Shown here one piece after another: positions 24,398 to 31,389 of a DNA stretch of 64,000 nt. Origin of the DNA: Planococcus chinensis (GTDB lineage Bacteria > Bacillota > Bacilli > Bacillales_A > Planococcaceae); assembly GCF_020071995.1 (NCBI RefSeq), contig NZ_JABWTK010000006.1:248001-312000 (forward strand). Direction: 5' to 3'. Position 1 is the stretch's first letter, and every line of letters begins with the position of its first letter. A program made the translations under genes and the position numbers. Below the pieces are notes generated by a model. That model was not told where the DNA came from. It ran no database searches and worked only from the letters and a program-made list of their open reading frames with translations.

Positions 24398-25141
24398 ATG
24401 AAGAAAAAAGCATTGATTGTCCAAGGCGGTTGGGACGGCCATGAGCCGGAACAAGTTGCAGAAATTTATAAAGACCTGCTCACTGCAGAAAATTTCGACG
24501 TGGAAATTTCCGATACTCTCGACGCTTACGCAGACGTTGAAAAATTGAAAGCGCTCCATTTAATTGTGCCGCACTGGACAATGGGCGAAATTGACCCACA
24601 GTATGTACGAAATGTCTCAGAAGCCGTCATCAGCGGCGTCGGGCTGGCGGGCAGCCACGGCGGCATGTGCGACTCGTTCCGCAAAAACGTCGACTGGCAA
24701 TTTATGACCGGCGGCAACTGGGTGTCGCATCCTGGAAACGACGGCGTTGAGTACACGGTCAATATTAAATATTCTTCGAGCCCGATTTTGGAAGGGCTGA
24801 ACGATTTCAAAGTCGTCAGCGAACAATATTATCTGCACGTCGACCCGGCTGTAGAAGTGCTGGCCACTACCCGCTTCCCCGTGGCAGACGGACCGCATGT
24901 CTTGAACAAAGCCGTCGACATGCCCGTGGTTTGGACGAAGCGCTGGGGCGTCGGCCGTGTGTTTTATAATTCTTTAGGGCATGTGGCGGATATCATGGCG
25001 ATGCCTGAAGTGTCGTTTATCATGAAAAAAGGATTTTTATGGGCAGCGGAAGGCAAAACGCTTTATGGGGATTCAAGCAATGGAAACTATGCAGTTTCTG
25101 GAAACACTCAAATCTACACAGGTATGGGCGACAGCCAATAA
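24398..25141 (+). CDS. ThuA-like domain protein
   Basis: 247 residues of the ThuA (trehalose utilisation) family, a class I glutamine-amidotransferase-like fold. Visible blocks are KKALIVQGGWDGHEPEQVA at the N terminus, LHLIVPHWTMGEID, GVGLAGSHGGMCDSF near 82-96, NDFKVVSEQYYLHVDP, and the C-terminal W(T)KRWGVGRVFYNSLGH. It starts 34 bases after the first oxidoreductase and ends 11 bases before the next, so the three genes form one transcript. ThuA partners with ThuB-type Gfo/Idh oxidoreductases in keto-disaccharide metabolism in Sinorhizobium. A similar role here is inference from context. Confidence 0.9.
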   Translation: MKKKALIVQGGWDGHEPEQVAEIYKDLLTAENFDVEISDTLDAYADVEKLKALHLIVPHWTMGEIDPQYVRNVSEAVISGVGLAGSHGGMCDSFRKNVDWQFMTGGNWVSHPGNDGVEYTVNIKYSSSPILEGLNDFKVVSEQYYLHVDPAVEVLATTRFPVADGPHVLNKAVDMPVVWTKRWGVGRVFYNSLGHVADIMAMPEVSFIMKKGFLWAAEGKTLYGDSSNGNYAVSGNTQIYTGMGDSQ

Positions 25142-25152
25142 GGAGGAACAAC

Positions 25153-26250
25153 ATGAGCACATTAAAGATTGGCATTATCGGCTGCGGGTACATAAGCTCC
25201 GTTTATATGGAAAACATTCCGGCCTTCAGCCATTTATCGCTTGTGGCCTGCGCAGATTTGGATTTGGAACGCGCTCGCTCACAAGCCGAACAATACGGAA
25301 TTCCAAAAGCCTGTACCGTCCAGGAATTGCTGGACGATCCGGAAATCGATCTGGTCATCAATTTAACGCTCCCGAAAGTCCATGCAGAAGTTTCGCTGCA
25401 AATTCTGGACGCGGGCAAACATGTCTATGTGGAAAAACCGCTGGCCATTAGCCTGCAGGAAGCGAAACAAGTGTTAGACAAAGCGCAAGAAAACGGTTTA
25501 TTGGTCGGCAGCGCCCCGGATACCTTCCTTGGAGCCGGCATCCAAACAGCTCTTCGGCTGATCGAAAACGGAGACATCGGCGTTCCGATCGGCGCGTCGG
25601 CATTCGTCATCAGCCGCGGGCACGAGCATTGGCATCCGAACCCTGCTTTTTATTATGAAGAAGGCGGCGGTCCGCTGTTTGATATGGGCCCGTATTATTT
25701 GACCGCGTTGATTGCTCTGCTTGGCCCCATCGAGCGCATTGCCGGATCCGCACGCATCAGTTATCCGGAACGCACTGTCTTGAGCGAACCGAACGTCGGG
25801 CAGAAAATTACCGTGTCAACTGAAACTCATATTGCCGGAACAATCGATTTTGCATCTGGCGCGATCGGCACCCTTACTTCCAGTTTTGACGCGTTCGGCG
25901 GCTCCACGCTTCCGCCGATTGAAATCTACGGCAGCGAAGGCACCTTGCTCGTTCCGGATCCCAATACATTCGGCGGACCGGTGCGGCTGCGCAAAAAAGA
26001 CCAAGAGGATTTTAGCGACATTCCTCTTGTCTCCAGTTTCCAGGACAACGCCCGCGGCATCGGCGTCGCGGATATGGCCCATGCCATACTGAACGGCAAA
26101 ACGCACCGTGCAAACGGAGAGCTCGCTTATCATGTCTTGGAAGCGATGCACGGCTTTTTGAATTCATCTCGGGATAGTGCGTATTACCGGATGGAGAGCA
26201 GTTGTACGAAGCCTCAAGCATTCTCGATTAGTGAGCGGGTTTTCAAGTAA
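25153..26250 (+). CDS. Gfo/Idh/MocA-family oxidoreductase (second)
   Basis: 365 residues from ATG 25153, which has AGGAGGAACA directly upstream; the open frame reaches back into the thuA gene, but that start would be spurious. The NAD(P)-binding motif is KIGIIGCGYISSVYMENI, the EKP motif is YVEKPLAIS near residue 95, and GGGPLFDMGPYYLTALI holds the conserved Asp. The enzyme differs clearly from the first oxidoreductase of the operon, so the pair may act on successive or opposite redox steps. A strong terminator follows 32 bases later. Substrate unknown. Confidence 0.92.
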   Translation: MSTLKIGIIGCGYISSVYMENIPAFSHLSLVACADLDLERARSQAEQYGIPKACTVQELLDDPEIDLVINLTLPKVHAEVSLQILDAGKHVYVEKPLAISLQEAKQVLDKAQENGLLVGSAPDTFLGAGIQTALRLIENGDIGVPIGASAFVISRGHEHWHPNPAFYYEEGGGPLFDMGPYYLTALIALLGPIERIAGSARISYPERTVLSEPNVGQKITVSTETHIAGTIDFASGAIGTLTSSFDAFGGSTLPPIEIYGSEGTLLVPDPNTFGGPVRLRKKDQEDFSDIPLVSSFQDNARGIGVADMAHAILNGKTHRANGELAYHVLEAMHGFLNSSRDSAYYRMESSCTKPQAFSISERVFK

Positions 26251-26282
26251 GCTGTTTGATTATTATTGCTTATTAAACATAA

Positions 26283-26332
26283 AAAAGAATGGAGAAATTC
26301 GTCCTTTCACGGATGAATTTCTCCATTCTTTT
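26283..26332 (+). terminator. Terminator of the Gfo/Idh-ThuA operon
   Basis: A 22-bp near-perfect stem (AAAAGAATGGAGAAATTCGT with its complement) around TTTCAC ends in TTTTATT. Confidence 0.9.
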
Positions 26333-26420
26333 ATTCGTTTTGTCTTTCCTCAGATTTCCCTTGGATAGTTATGGCGAAAAACCGTCACCCTCAGCATAGA
26401 AAATTTCCTCTAAGAGCTTC

Positions 26421-26450
26421 GTGAAAGGCGCACTGTTTGACCTCTATGAT
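26421..26450 (+). promoter_or_regulatory. Likely SigA promoter of the SGNH lipoprotein gene
   Basis: GTGAAA (26421-26426) and TATGAT (26445-26450) are separated by 18 bases and lie 33 bases upstream of the ATG. The match is 4/6 and 5/6 to the SigA consensus. Confidence 0.45.
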
Positions 26451-26482
26451 ATATTGTAGAAAAACATAAAAGGAGAGGCACT

Positions 26483-27211
26483 ATGGCCAAATTCAAGCAG
26501 ATCGGCAGGAATGCCCTTTTCGCCTTATCAGCCGTTTTCCTGCTCGGCGCCTGTGCACAGGAAGAGGCCGAGCAGGAAACACTCGTCGCTTTAGGCGATT
26601 CCATCACTTACGGCGCCAACCTCGAAGACAGCGGCCAGTCGGCTTATCCGTATTTAATTGGGGAAGATGCCGGATTCGAAGTGCAGAACCTGGCTGTATC
26701 AGGCTGGCAAACCGCACAAGTCACGGCAGCCCTTCGCGAAGACGAAGACTACCGCCAAAAGGTCAAAGACGCAGACGTGATTGCCATGACAATTGGCAGC
26801 AACGATTTGCTGGAGATCCTCCGGCTTGCTGAAACCTCCGGTGCAGGCGATCCAAAACAAGTAGAAGAAATACTGCGGCAAGAGCTTGGCAACAGCATTG
26901 TCTTCGATGAAATCGGTGAACTCATTGAAGAAATCCAGTCACTAACAGACGCTCAAATTCTTCTTTATAACATTTACAACCCTTTTCCGCCTGGCAATTC
27001 CATGCACCAAATCGGCGAAGCCCTTTTGCCTGAAGTGAACGCCACATTCCAGGAAGTTACTGAAAGCTATGAGAACGTCTACCTGGTCGATGCCTATTCA
27101 GCTTACAATCGCAAACAGGGGGACTATATCATCCCCGGTGACATTCACCCGACAGAAAAAGGACAGGCTGTACTTGCTGAAATCGGGCTGGCGGCTATAA
27201 ATACTGATTAA
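26483..27211 (+). CDS. SGNH/GDSL-family lipoprotein esterase
   Basis: 242 residues. A lipoprotein signal with lipobox LLGAC places the lipidated Cys24 at the outer face of the membrane. The SGNH blocks are GDS with Ser40, AVSGWQT, IGSND and GDIHPT, so the catalytic residues are intact. It is an extracellular membrane-anchored esterase or lipase; the substrate is unknown. AAAGGAGAGG precedes the ATG. It aligns throughout with the secreted protein encoded at 9610-10371 (shared LVALGDSI, GWQT, IGSND, ILLYNIYNPF-like and DIHPT segments), so the two are paralogues that differ in anchoring. Confidence 0.9.
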   Translation: MAKFKQIGRNALFALSAVFLLGACAQEEAEQETLVALGDSITYGANLEDSGQSAYPYLIGEDAGFEVQNLAVSGWQTAQVTAALREDEDYRQKVKDADVIAMTIGSNDLLEILRLAETSGAGDPKQVEEILRQELGNSIVFDEIGELIEEIQSLTDAQILLYNIYNPFPPGNSMHQIGEALLPEVNATFQEVTESYENVYLVDAYSAYNRKQGDYIIPGDIHPTEKGQAVLAEIGLAAINTD

Positions 27212-27242
27212 AAAAAGCATTGCCCAATCGGCAATGCTTTTT
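27211..27242 (+). terminator. Terminator of the SGNH lipoprotein gene
   Basis: AAAAAAGCATTGCC pairs with GGCAATGCTTTTT around a four-base loop, starting at the stop codon. Confidence 0.9.
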
Positions 27243-27431
27243 CACTTTCTTGAAGCCCAGCAGACAAACCAAGCATTATTTTAACTTATTTAACTCAAGG
27301 CTAATACTGCTCACTAAATGATTAATTTTGTAAACTATTTTTAAAAATTACTTTATTTCCTTAATTTTCTGATGCATACTAATGAAGAAATAAGACTATC
27401 TCTCAAATCGCATATCAAAAGGGGAAAAACA

Positions 27432-27905
27432 ATGCACCAATCCATTCACTTATTAGCGCCTAGCACGATGGCACTAGACAGGTATTATAAAGTTTATTCA
27501 ACTGAATCTTCTTTTTTATTCGCTAAAGTTGGCGGCCAATTTTATGATGAGGCAAGCGATGAGTCGATGCCGTTGGTTATAGGGCTTGCCATGATGCTTT
27601 CAAGAAAGCTATTTTTCCATAAAAGAAAAGAACAGCGAGAAGCGGCAATCGGTCGTCAAATGAGCGAAAATCCACAAAGCCTGCTCAATAGCAGTAAGAA
27701 TTTTGATATCCATTTCTCAGTCATCAACAAAGTAGAGATGAAGACCCAATCGACATTCCACACTGCCGGCACTGCCACTGGGACGCTTCGTATCTATTTG
27801 AAAGACGGCAGCGAAAGAAAATTCACGATTCCTTCTTTTGTTACCACAGAAGCTGTCGCCGAGTTCTTCGAAGCCCAGCATATTCCTATGGAAACCGTTA
27901 AATAA
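27432..27905 (+). CDS. Unknown protein (157 aa)
   Basis: 157 residues from ATG 27432, preceded by AAGGGGAAAAACA; an ATG 20 codons earlier lacks a ribosome site. A hydrophobic stretch (MPLVIGLAMMLSRKLFF, near 46-62) is followed by basic residues and then a beta-rich C-terminal half (FDIHFSVINKVEMKT, TGTLRIYLKDGSERKFTIPSF), which recalls PH-like domains. The C-terminal part is probably cytoplasmic. No firm family. It is a single gene, with a terminator about 260 bases downstream. Confidence 0.6.
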   Translation: MHQSIHLLAPSTMALDRYYKVYSTESSFLFAKVGGQFYDEASDESMPLVIGLAMMLSRKLFFHKRKEQREAAIGRQMSENPQSLLNSSKNFDIHFSVINKVEMKTQSTFHTAGTATGTLRIYLKDGSERKFTIPSFVTTEAVAEFFEAQHIPMETVK

Positions 27906-28166
27906 TAGAAGCATTTTATAAGGAATTCGGCGAAAGCGGATTTTGAGAACAATGTTAAACATAGGGCGTATAGATGAATGATGGTAGCATTTGGATTTGC
28001 TGTTAAAAGGGGAAATCCTTTTCACGGCAACACCACAAAAGGATCATGTGATTTAGTCCAATAGTTATAAAATTATTAAAATAAAGAATTTCAAATTAAT
28101 AATGCTTTGAACTTTCCAAGTTAATATTTACCATCTTGCGTTACATTTATTGCAATTGCCTCAACA

Positions 28167-28217
28167 AAAAGAAGTAATCCCGCCTCCTTTATTCGGATGG
28201 TGGGGGTTACTTCTTTT
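28167..28217. terminator. Terminator facing the alcohol dehydrogenase operon
   Basis: AAAAGAAGTAA pairs with TTACTTCTTTT with an inner GC-rich stem, and is flanked by A and T runs. It lies between convergent genes. On the minus strand it is 86 bases past the dehydrogenase stop. The stretch 27906-28166 shows no gene or motif I can support. Confidence 0.8.
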
Positions 28218-28302
28218 GCTTACGCATCCTCACATTGATCAGCCACTTTTTATTACAGGAAGGGGTTTCAAAATAAACAGGTCTATTAAAGAAACCTGCT
28301 TT

Positions 28303-29271
28303 TTAATCCATCGTGATGACCACTTTCCCTTTAGCTTGCCCTTCTCCAAAATACCGGAGAGCATCGGCTGCCTGGAACAATGGATAGCTTTTATCGATAA
28401 CAGGCACGATTTTGCCCCTTTCGAAAAGCTCTCTTATCACGTTTAAATCCTGTTGGTTTGGAAGATGGATGAGAATTCCCATCTTCTTTTTCGTCATTCG
28501 TGAAACCAATGGACCCAAAAACGCAAACTGAATAATTCGGGCAGTTCTGCCTCCAATTACGACATAGCGACCTTTCGGTTTCAATGAGCGTTTACAGTCG
28601 AAAATCGAGCGATGGGCGACAACGTCCAAGATCAAGTCATACTGCAGGCCATTTTCAGTAAAGTTTTCTTTTGTATAATCAATGACATGGTCTGCGCCTA
28701 TCGAACGCAGCATAGCCAATTTCCCTGAATTGTCCACAGCGGTCACTTCCGCACCAAACGATTTTGCGATTTGCAGCGCAAACGTACCGACTCCCCCGCC
28801 GGCACCATTTAACAAAACTTTTTGACCTTTGCTTATCCTTCCTTTATAGCGGAGCCCCTGCAAAGCGAGGACTGCCGCTTGAGGAATAGCAGCTGCCTGT
28901 TCGTTTGTCATGTGGGCTGACTTTAATGCTATTGCATCTTCTCGGACACATACATACTCGGCAAAGCCGCCCCATCCAGCTCCTGAGATATCGCCAAATA
29001 CCTCGTTGCCCGGCAAAAATTGCTTTACATTTTTGCCCACCGCTATGACCTGCCCCGCAATGTCAGCTCCAAGTATTGGGTATTTCGGTGTAAAAAGCCC
29101 TCCTATCCGGGTCAATAAAGGTTTCCCTCTTAAAAGATCCCAGTCCCATGAGTTTACGGAAGCCGCACAGACTTTTATCAGAACTTCATTGTCATTAGGC
29201 GAAGGTTTTTTGACCTCTTTGAACCGAAGAACCTCAGGCAAACCGTATTTCGTTGCGACAAGTGCTTTCAT
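28303..29271 (-). CDS. NAD(P)-dependent medium-chain alcohol dehydrogenase/quinone oxidoreductase
   Basis: 322 residues from ATG 29271 (AGAGGAGAG upstream); an in-frame ATG 27 codons earlier overlaps the preceding gene and is rejected. The N-terminal GroES-like domain begins KALVATKYGLPEVLRFKEV. The nucleotide-binding domain has VLLNGAGGGVGTFALQIAKSFGAEVTAV (glycine-rich loop near 150). Zinc-ligand cysteines are absent, which points to the zinc-independent quinone oxidoreductase branch. It should reduce enones or quinones with NADPH. It is the last gene of a four-gene operon starting near 31160, 28 bases after a DUF4386-like membrane protein. Confidence 0.9.
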   Translation of the reverse strand: MKALVATKYGLPEVLRFKEVKKPSPNDNEVLIKVCAASVNSWDWDLLRGKPLLTRIGGLFTPKYPILGADIAGQVIAVGKNVKQFLPGNEVFGDISGAGWGGFAEYVCVREDAIALKSAHMTNEQAAAIPQAAVLALQGLRYKGRISKGQKVLLNGAGGGVGTFALQIAKSFGAEVTAVDNSGKLAMLRSIGADHVIDYTKENFTENGLQYDLILDVVAHRSIFDCKRSLKPKGRYVVIGGRTARIIQFAFLGPLVSRMTKKKMGILIHLPNQQDLNVIRELFERGKIVPVIDKSYPLFQAADALRYFGEGQAKGKVVITMD

Positions 29272-29299
29272 TTTACAACTCTCCTCTTTTAGGCGGGCG

Positions 29300-30016
29300 C
29301 TAATAGACAGGTACAATTGTTTTTTCATCCTCCGGAACAACATCTGAATCATTAAAGCCTTTCAAGATGAGCCATACCGCTAAGGTCATTTCATAAACTG
29401 CTATCGGCAGCGCCAACAGACCTCCAACTAATGAAACTTGCTGGATGACTCCGAACAGGACCAGCAAGGCACAGATGAAAACAAGTACGGCACCCGCCAT
29501 GCCTAAGTAGGCGATAGCCGCCGGCACAAGCTTTGATTTATAAAAGATATAACTGTACATGATCGTATTGATGCCGAGGAAAAAAAGCGGCCCGAGCATG
29601 AAAGTCCAGTCGTGTATGGCAATCAACGAAGTTCCGACAGCTTGAAATGAAGCGGCATCCGGAGCTCCTGCTGCAGCAAATTCACGGCTTAATGTCAAAA
29701 GAGCCAGCACGCTGACTATTCCTATTGTGATGATAACCGCTTCAAGAAACCGGAAGCAAACGTGCCAAAGTGCAATGGTTTCATTGTACTTTCGCAAAAT
29801 GGGAAACATCGTAGTTGCCGTACCAATGGCTGATACCACTAGAATCAGTTCCATCAGTGCGCCGAGCAACACTTGATAGGCGTGGCTGGACCCTTCAATT
29901 AAATAATCCGTACTATTCAGGATGGGATTATATAAAAGAACCCCTGCTATGGCCGAAACTGATGCAAGAATAAATAAAACACCTATGAGTTTTGCCGTTT
30001 TTTTAGATGATTTCAT
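29300..30016 (-). CDS. DUF4386-like integral membrane protein
   Basis: 238 residues from ATG 30016, with AGAAAGGAAAAG upstream. It has about six hydrophobic segments, the first at residues 9-30 (LIGVLFILASVSAIAGVLLY). The loop DYLIEGSSHAYQVLLGALMELI and the segment FMLGPLFFLGINTIMYSYIFYKSKLVPAAIAYLG match the DUF4386 family as I recall it. Its role is unknown; such genes commonly sit near MalT-like LuxR regulators and medium-chain dehydrogenases in Bacillales, as here. It ends 28 bases before the dehydrogenase gene. Confidence 0.75.
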   Translation of the reverse strand: MKSSKKTAKLIGVLFILASVSAIAGVLLYNPILNSTDYLIEGSSHAYQVLLGALMELILVVSAIGTATTMFPILRKYNETIALWHVCFRFLEAVIITIGIVSVLALLTLSREFAAAGAPDAASFQAVGTSLIAIHDWTFMLGPLFFLGINTIMYSYIFYKSKLVPAAIAYLGMAGAVLVFICALLVLFGVIQQVSLVGGLLALPIAVYEMTLAVWLILKGFNDSDVVPEDEKTIVPVY

Positions 30017-30151
30017 TTTTCTTTTCCTTTCTATATGAATCGACTGCGGCAGTTCTGTGCAAATTACGCTGAGACAAGCGTCCTTTTGGCCGCTTGTCAT
30101 TCTCTTGAAACAATCCATGTTCCCGCTATCATGAAAAACTCCTTAGACTTT

Positions 30152-30862
30152 CTATCGCCGCTGCTTCAAGAGCGAATAGCCGAGCCAAGCGATGCCAATT
30201 CCCATTGGCACTGCCATCAACCTGTCCAGCTCGTGCGGGAGCACCGCGGCTCCCAAAGAGGCCACTGCCCCGAAAGCAAATATGGCGGCACCCCAGCGCG
30301 ACAGGACGCCTGCGCGGAATGTAGCGATGCCAAACACCACGCCACCGGATAAATACAATATCCCGCCTACCGGCCCGATTGCTGCAAGAATTCCAAGGTT
30401 GACTTCGCTGCCGGCTCCGCTGAAAATCCCCAAGAAGCCTTCTACAAATTTTGGTGCGTCCGTCGCCAGCAGTGGTATGATCAAGGCTTCAGCGAAATTG
30501 AAGGAAGCTGAAAGCACCAGAAAGAGGCTAAACAGAAGAAAACCAGCAAGGCCGAGCCACCCGGCCTTTTCCGCTTGTTTCACGTAAATCCCCACCAGGC
30601 CCAAAAGCCAGAAGAGGCACATGGCAAAAGTTAAATAGTGGACGTTTGCCCATGCTCCGGACGTGACAGTCGAAAGAAGTTCAGGCGGGTGGATCATTTG
30701 AATGAGCACGTAAAGGAAACCTGCCACCATTGCCGATAACCCTGCCCCGCGGAAAAGAGCCAGAGCCGTTAAATTCCATTTTCCTTTTACCTTAACCGCA
30801 GATTTTTGGTCAACGTCAGCCTGGATGTTTTCTTTATAAACCGGAACTTGTTGTGTATTCAT
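30152..30862 (-). CDS. Multi-pass membrane protein of unknown function
   Basis: 236 residues. A hydrophilic N terminus (1-33) is followed by about seven hydrophobic segments rich in Gly and Ala, including FRGAGLSAMVAGFLYVLIQM and GPVGGILYLSGGVVFGIATF. ATG 30862 has AAAGGGGACG upstream. It lies 49 bases after the 82-residue gene and 135 bases before the DUF4386-like gene on the same strand. It resembles the DUF4386 neighbour in topology but not in obvious sequence. No function can be assigned. Confidence 0.65.
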   Translation of the reverse strand: MNTQQVPVYKENIQADVDQKSAVKVKGKWNLTALALFRGAGLSAMVAGFLYVLIQMIHPPELLSTVTSGAWANVHYLTFAMCLFWLLGLVGIYVKQAEKAGWLGLAGFLLFSLFLVLSASFNFAEALIIPLLATDAPKFVEGFLGIFSGAGSEVNLGILAAIGPVGGILYLSGGVVFGIATFRAGVLSRWGAAIFAFGAVASLGAAVLPHELDRLMAVPMGIGIAWLGYSLLKQRR

Positions 30863-30911
30863 AATATGTTCGTCCCCTTTGCGATTGTTTTTAGTTGTTA
30901 GCTCTCAAGCT

Positions 30912-31160
30912 TTACTGGTTGTTCTCAACCTGCATAACTGAAATTAAAGGAAGCCCCAGATCGCGCACTTTCCTCAACAGACCATGTAAGGCTGCCTGAT
31001 CCGCTACTACACCGGAAAGGATGGTTGTCCCGTCGCTTTCAAGGGTGAAGGAAAAGCCCTCAAACCAGTCGGCCCATCGGTCATTCAGGTGCCCTTTGAG
31101 GCGAATTTCATACCATTCTGGCGTCTCGTAGTCGTTGATCGCTTCTTTTTCCTCGTTCAT
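30912..31160 (-). CDS. Small conserved-looking protein, first gene of the operon
   Basis: 82 residues, acidic and cytoplasmic: EWYEIRLKGHLNDRWADWFEGFSF, then TLESDGTTILSGVVADQAALHGLLRKVRDLGLPLISV. This pattern is common in short Bacillota proteins located beside MalT-like regulators. ATG 31160 follows AAAAGGAGGGG. The LuxR-family gene lies immediately upstream on the same strand with a terminator in between, so this gene starts a separately controlled operon. A palindrome at 31257-31274 may be its operator. Function unknown. Confidence 0.7.
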   Translation of the reverse strand: MNEEKEAINDYETPEWYEIRLKGHLNDRWADWFEGFSFTLESDGTTILSGVVADQAALHGLLRKVRDLGLPLISVMQVENNQ

Positions 31161-31256
31161 TGTGCCCCTCCTTTTCTCTTCTTGAAAATTTGGCTTTTCA
31201 TCGCTGGATGCGCTCCTTGTTTAATCCAAAGATACATGGGCATGTGGTGAGAGCAC

Positions 31257-31274
31257 ATCACCATATGTGGTGAT
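31257..31274. promoter_or_regulatory. Palindrome upstream of the 82-residue gene operon
   Basis: Seven-bp arms ATCACCA and TGGTGAT surround TATG, about 97 bases upstream of ATG 31160. The MalT-like activator encoded next door is the obvious candidate to bind here; this is inference. Confidence 0.4.
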
Positions 31275-31309
31275 TTATCAAATAAAAAGAGTAAATTTAA
31301 AAACAAAAA

Positions 31310-31357
31310 AACTGCACCGGAATTGCTAGACTGGTGTCTAACAATTCCGGTGCAGTT
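31310..31357 (-). terminator. Terminator of the LuxR-family gene
   Basis: A long stem (AACTGCACCGGAATTG with its complement, extended by TAGAC/GTCTA) is followed on the minus strand by seven T residues, 33 bases after the stop at 31390. Confidence 0.92.
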
Positions 31358-31389
31358 CAAATCCGCCTGGATCGGAAGGGTTGTTCTCG

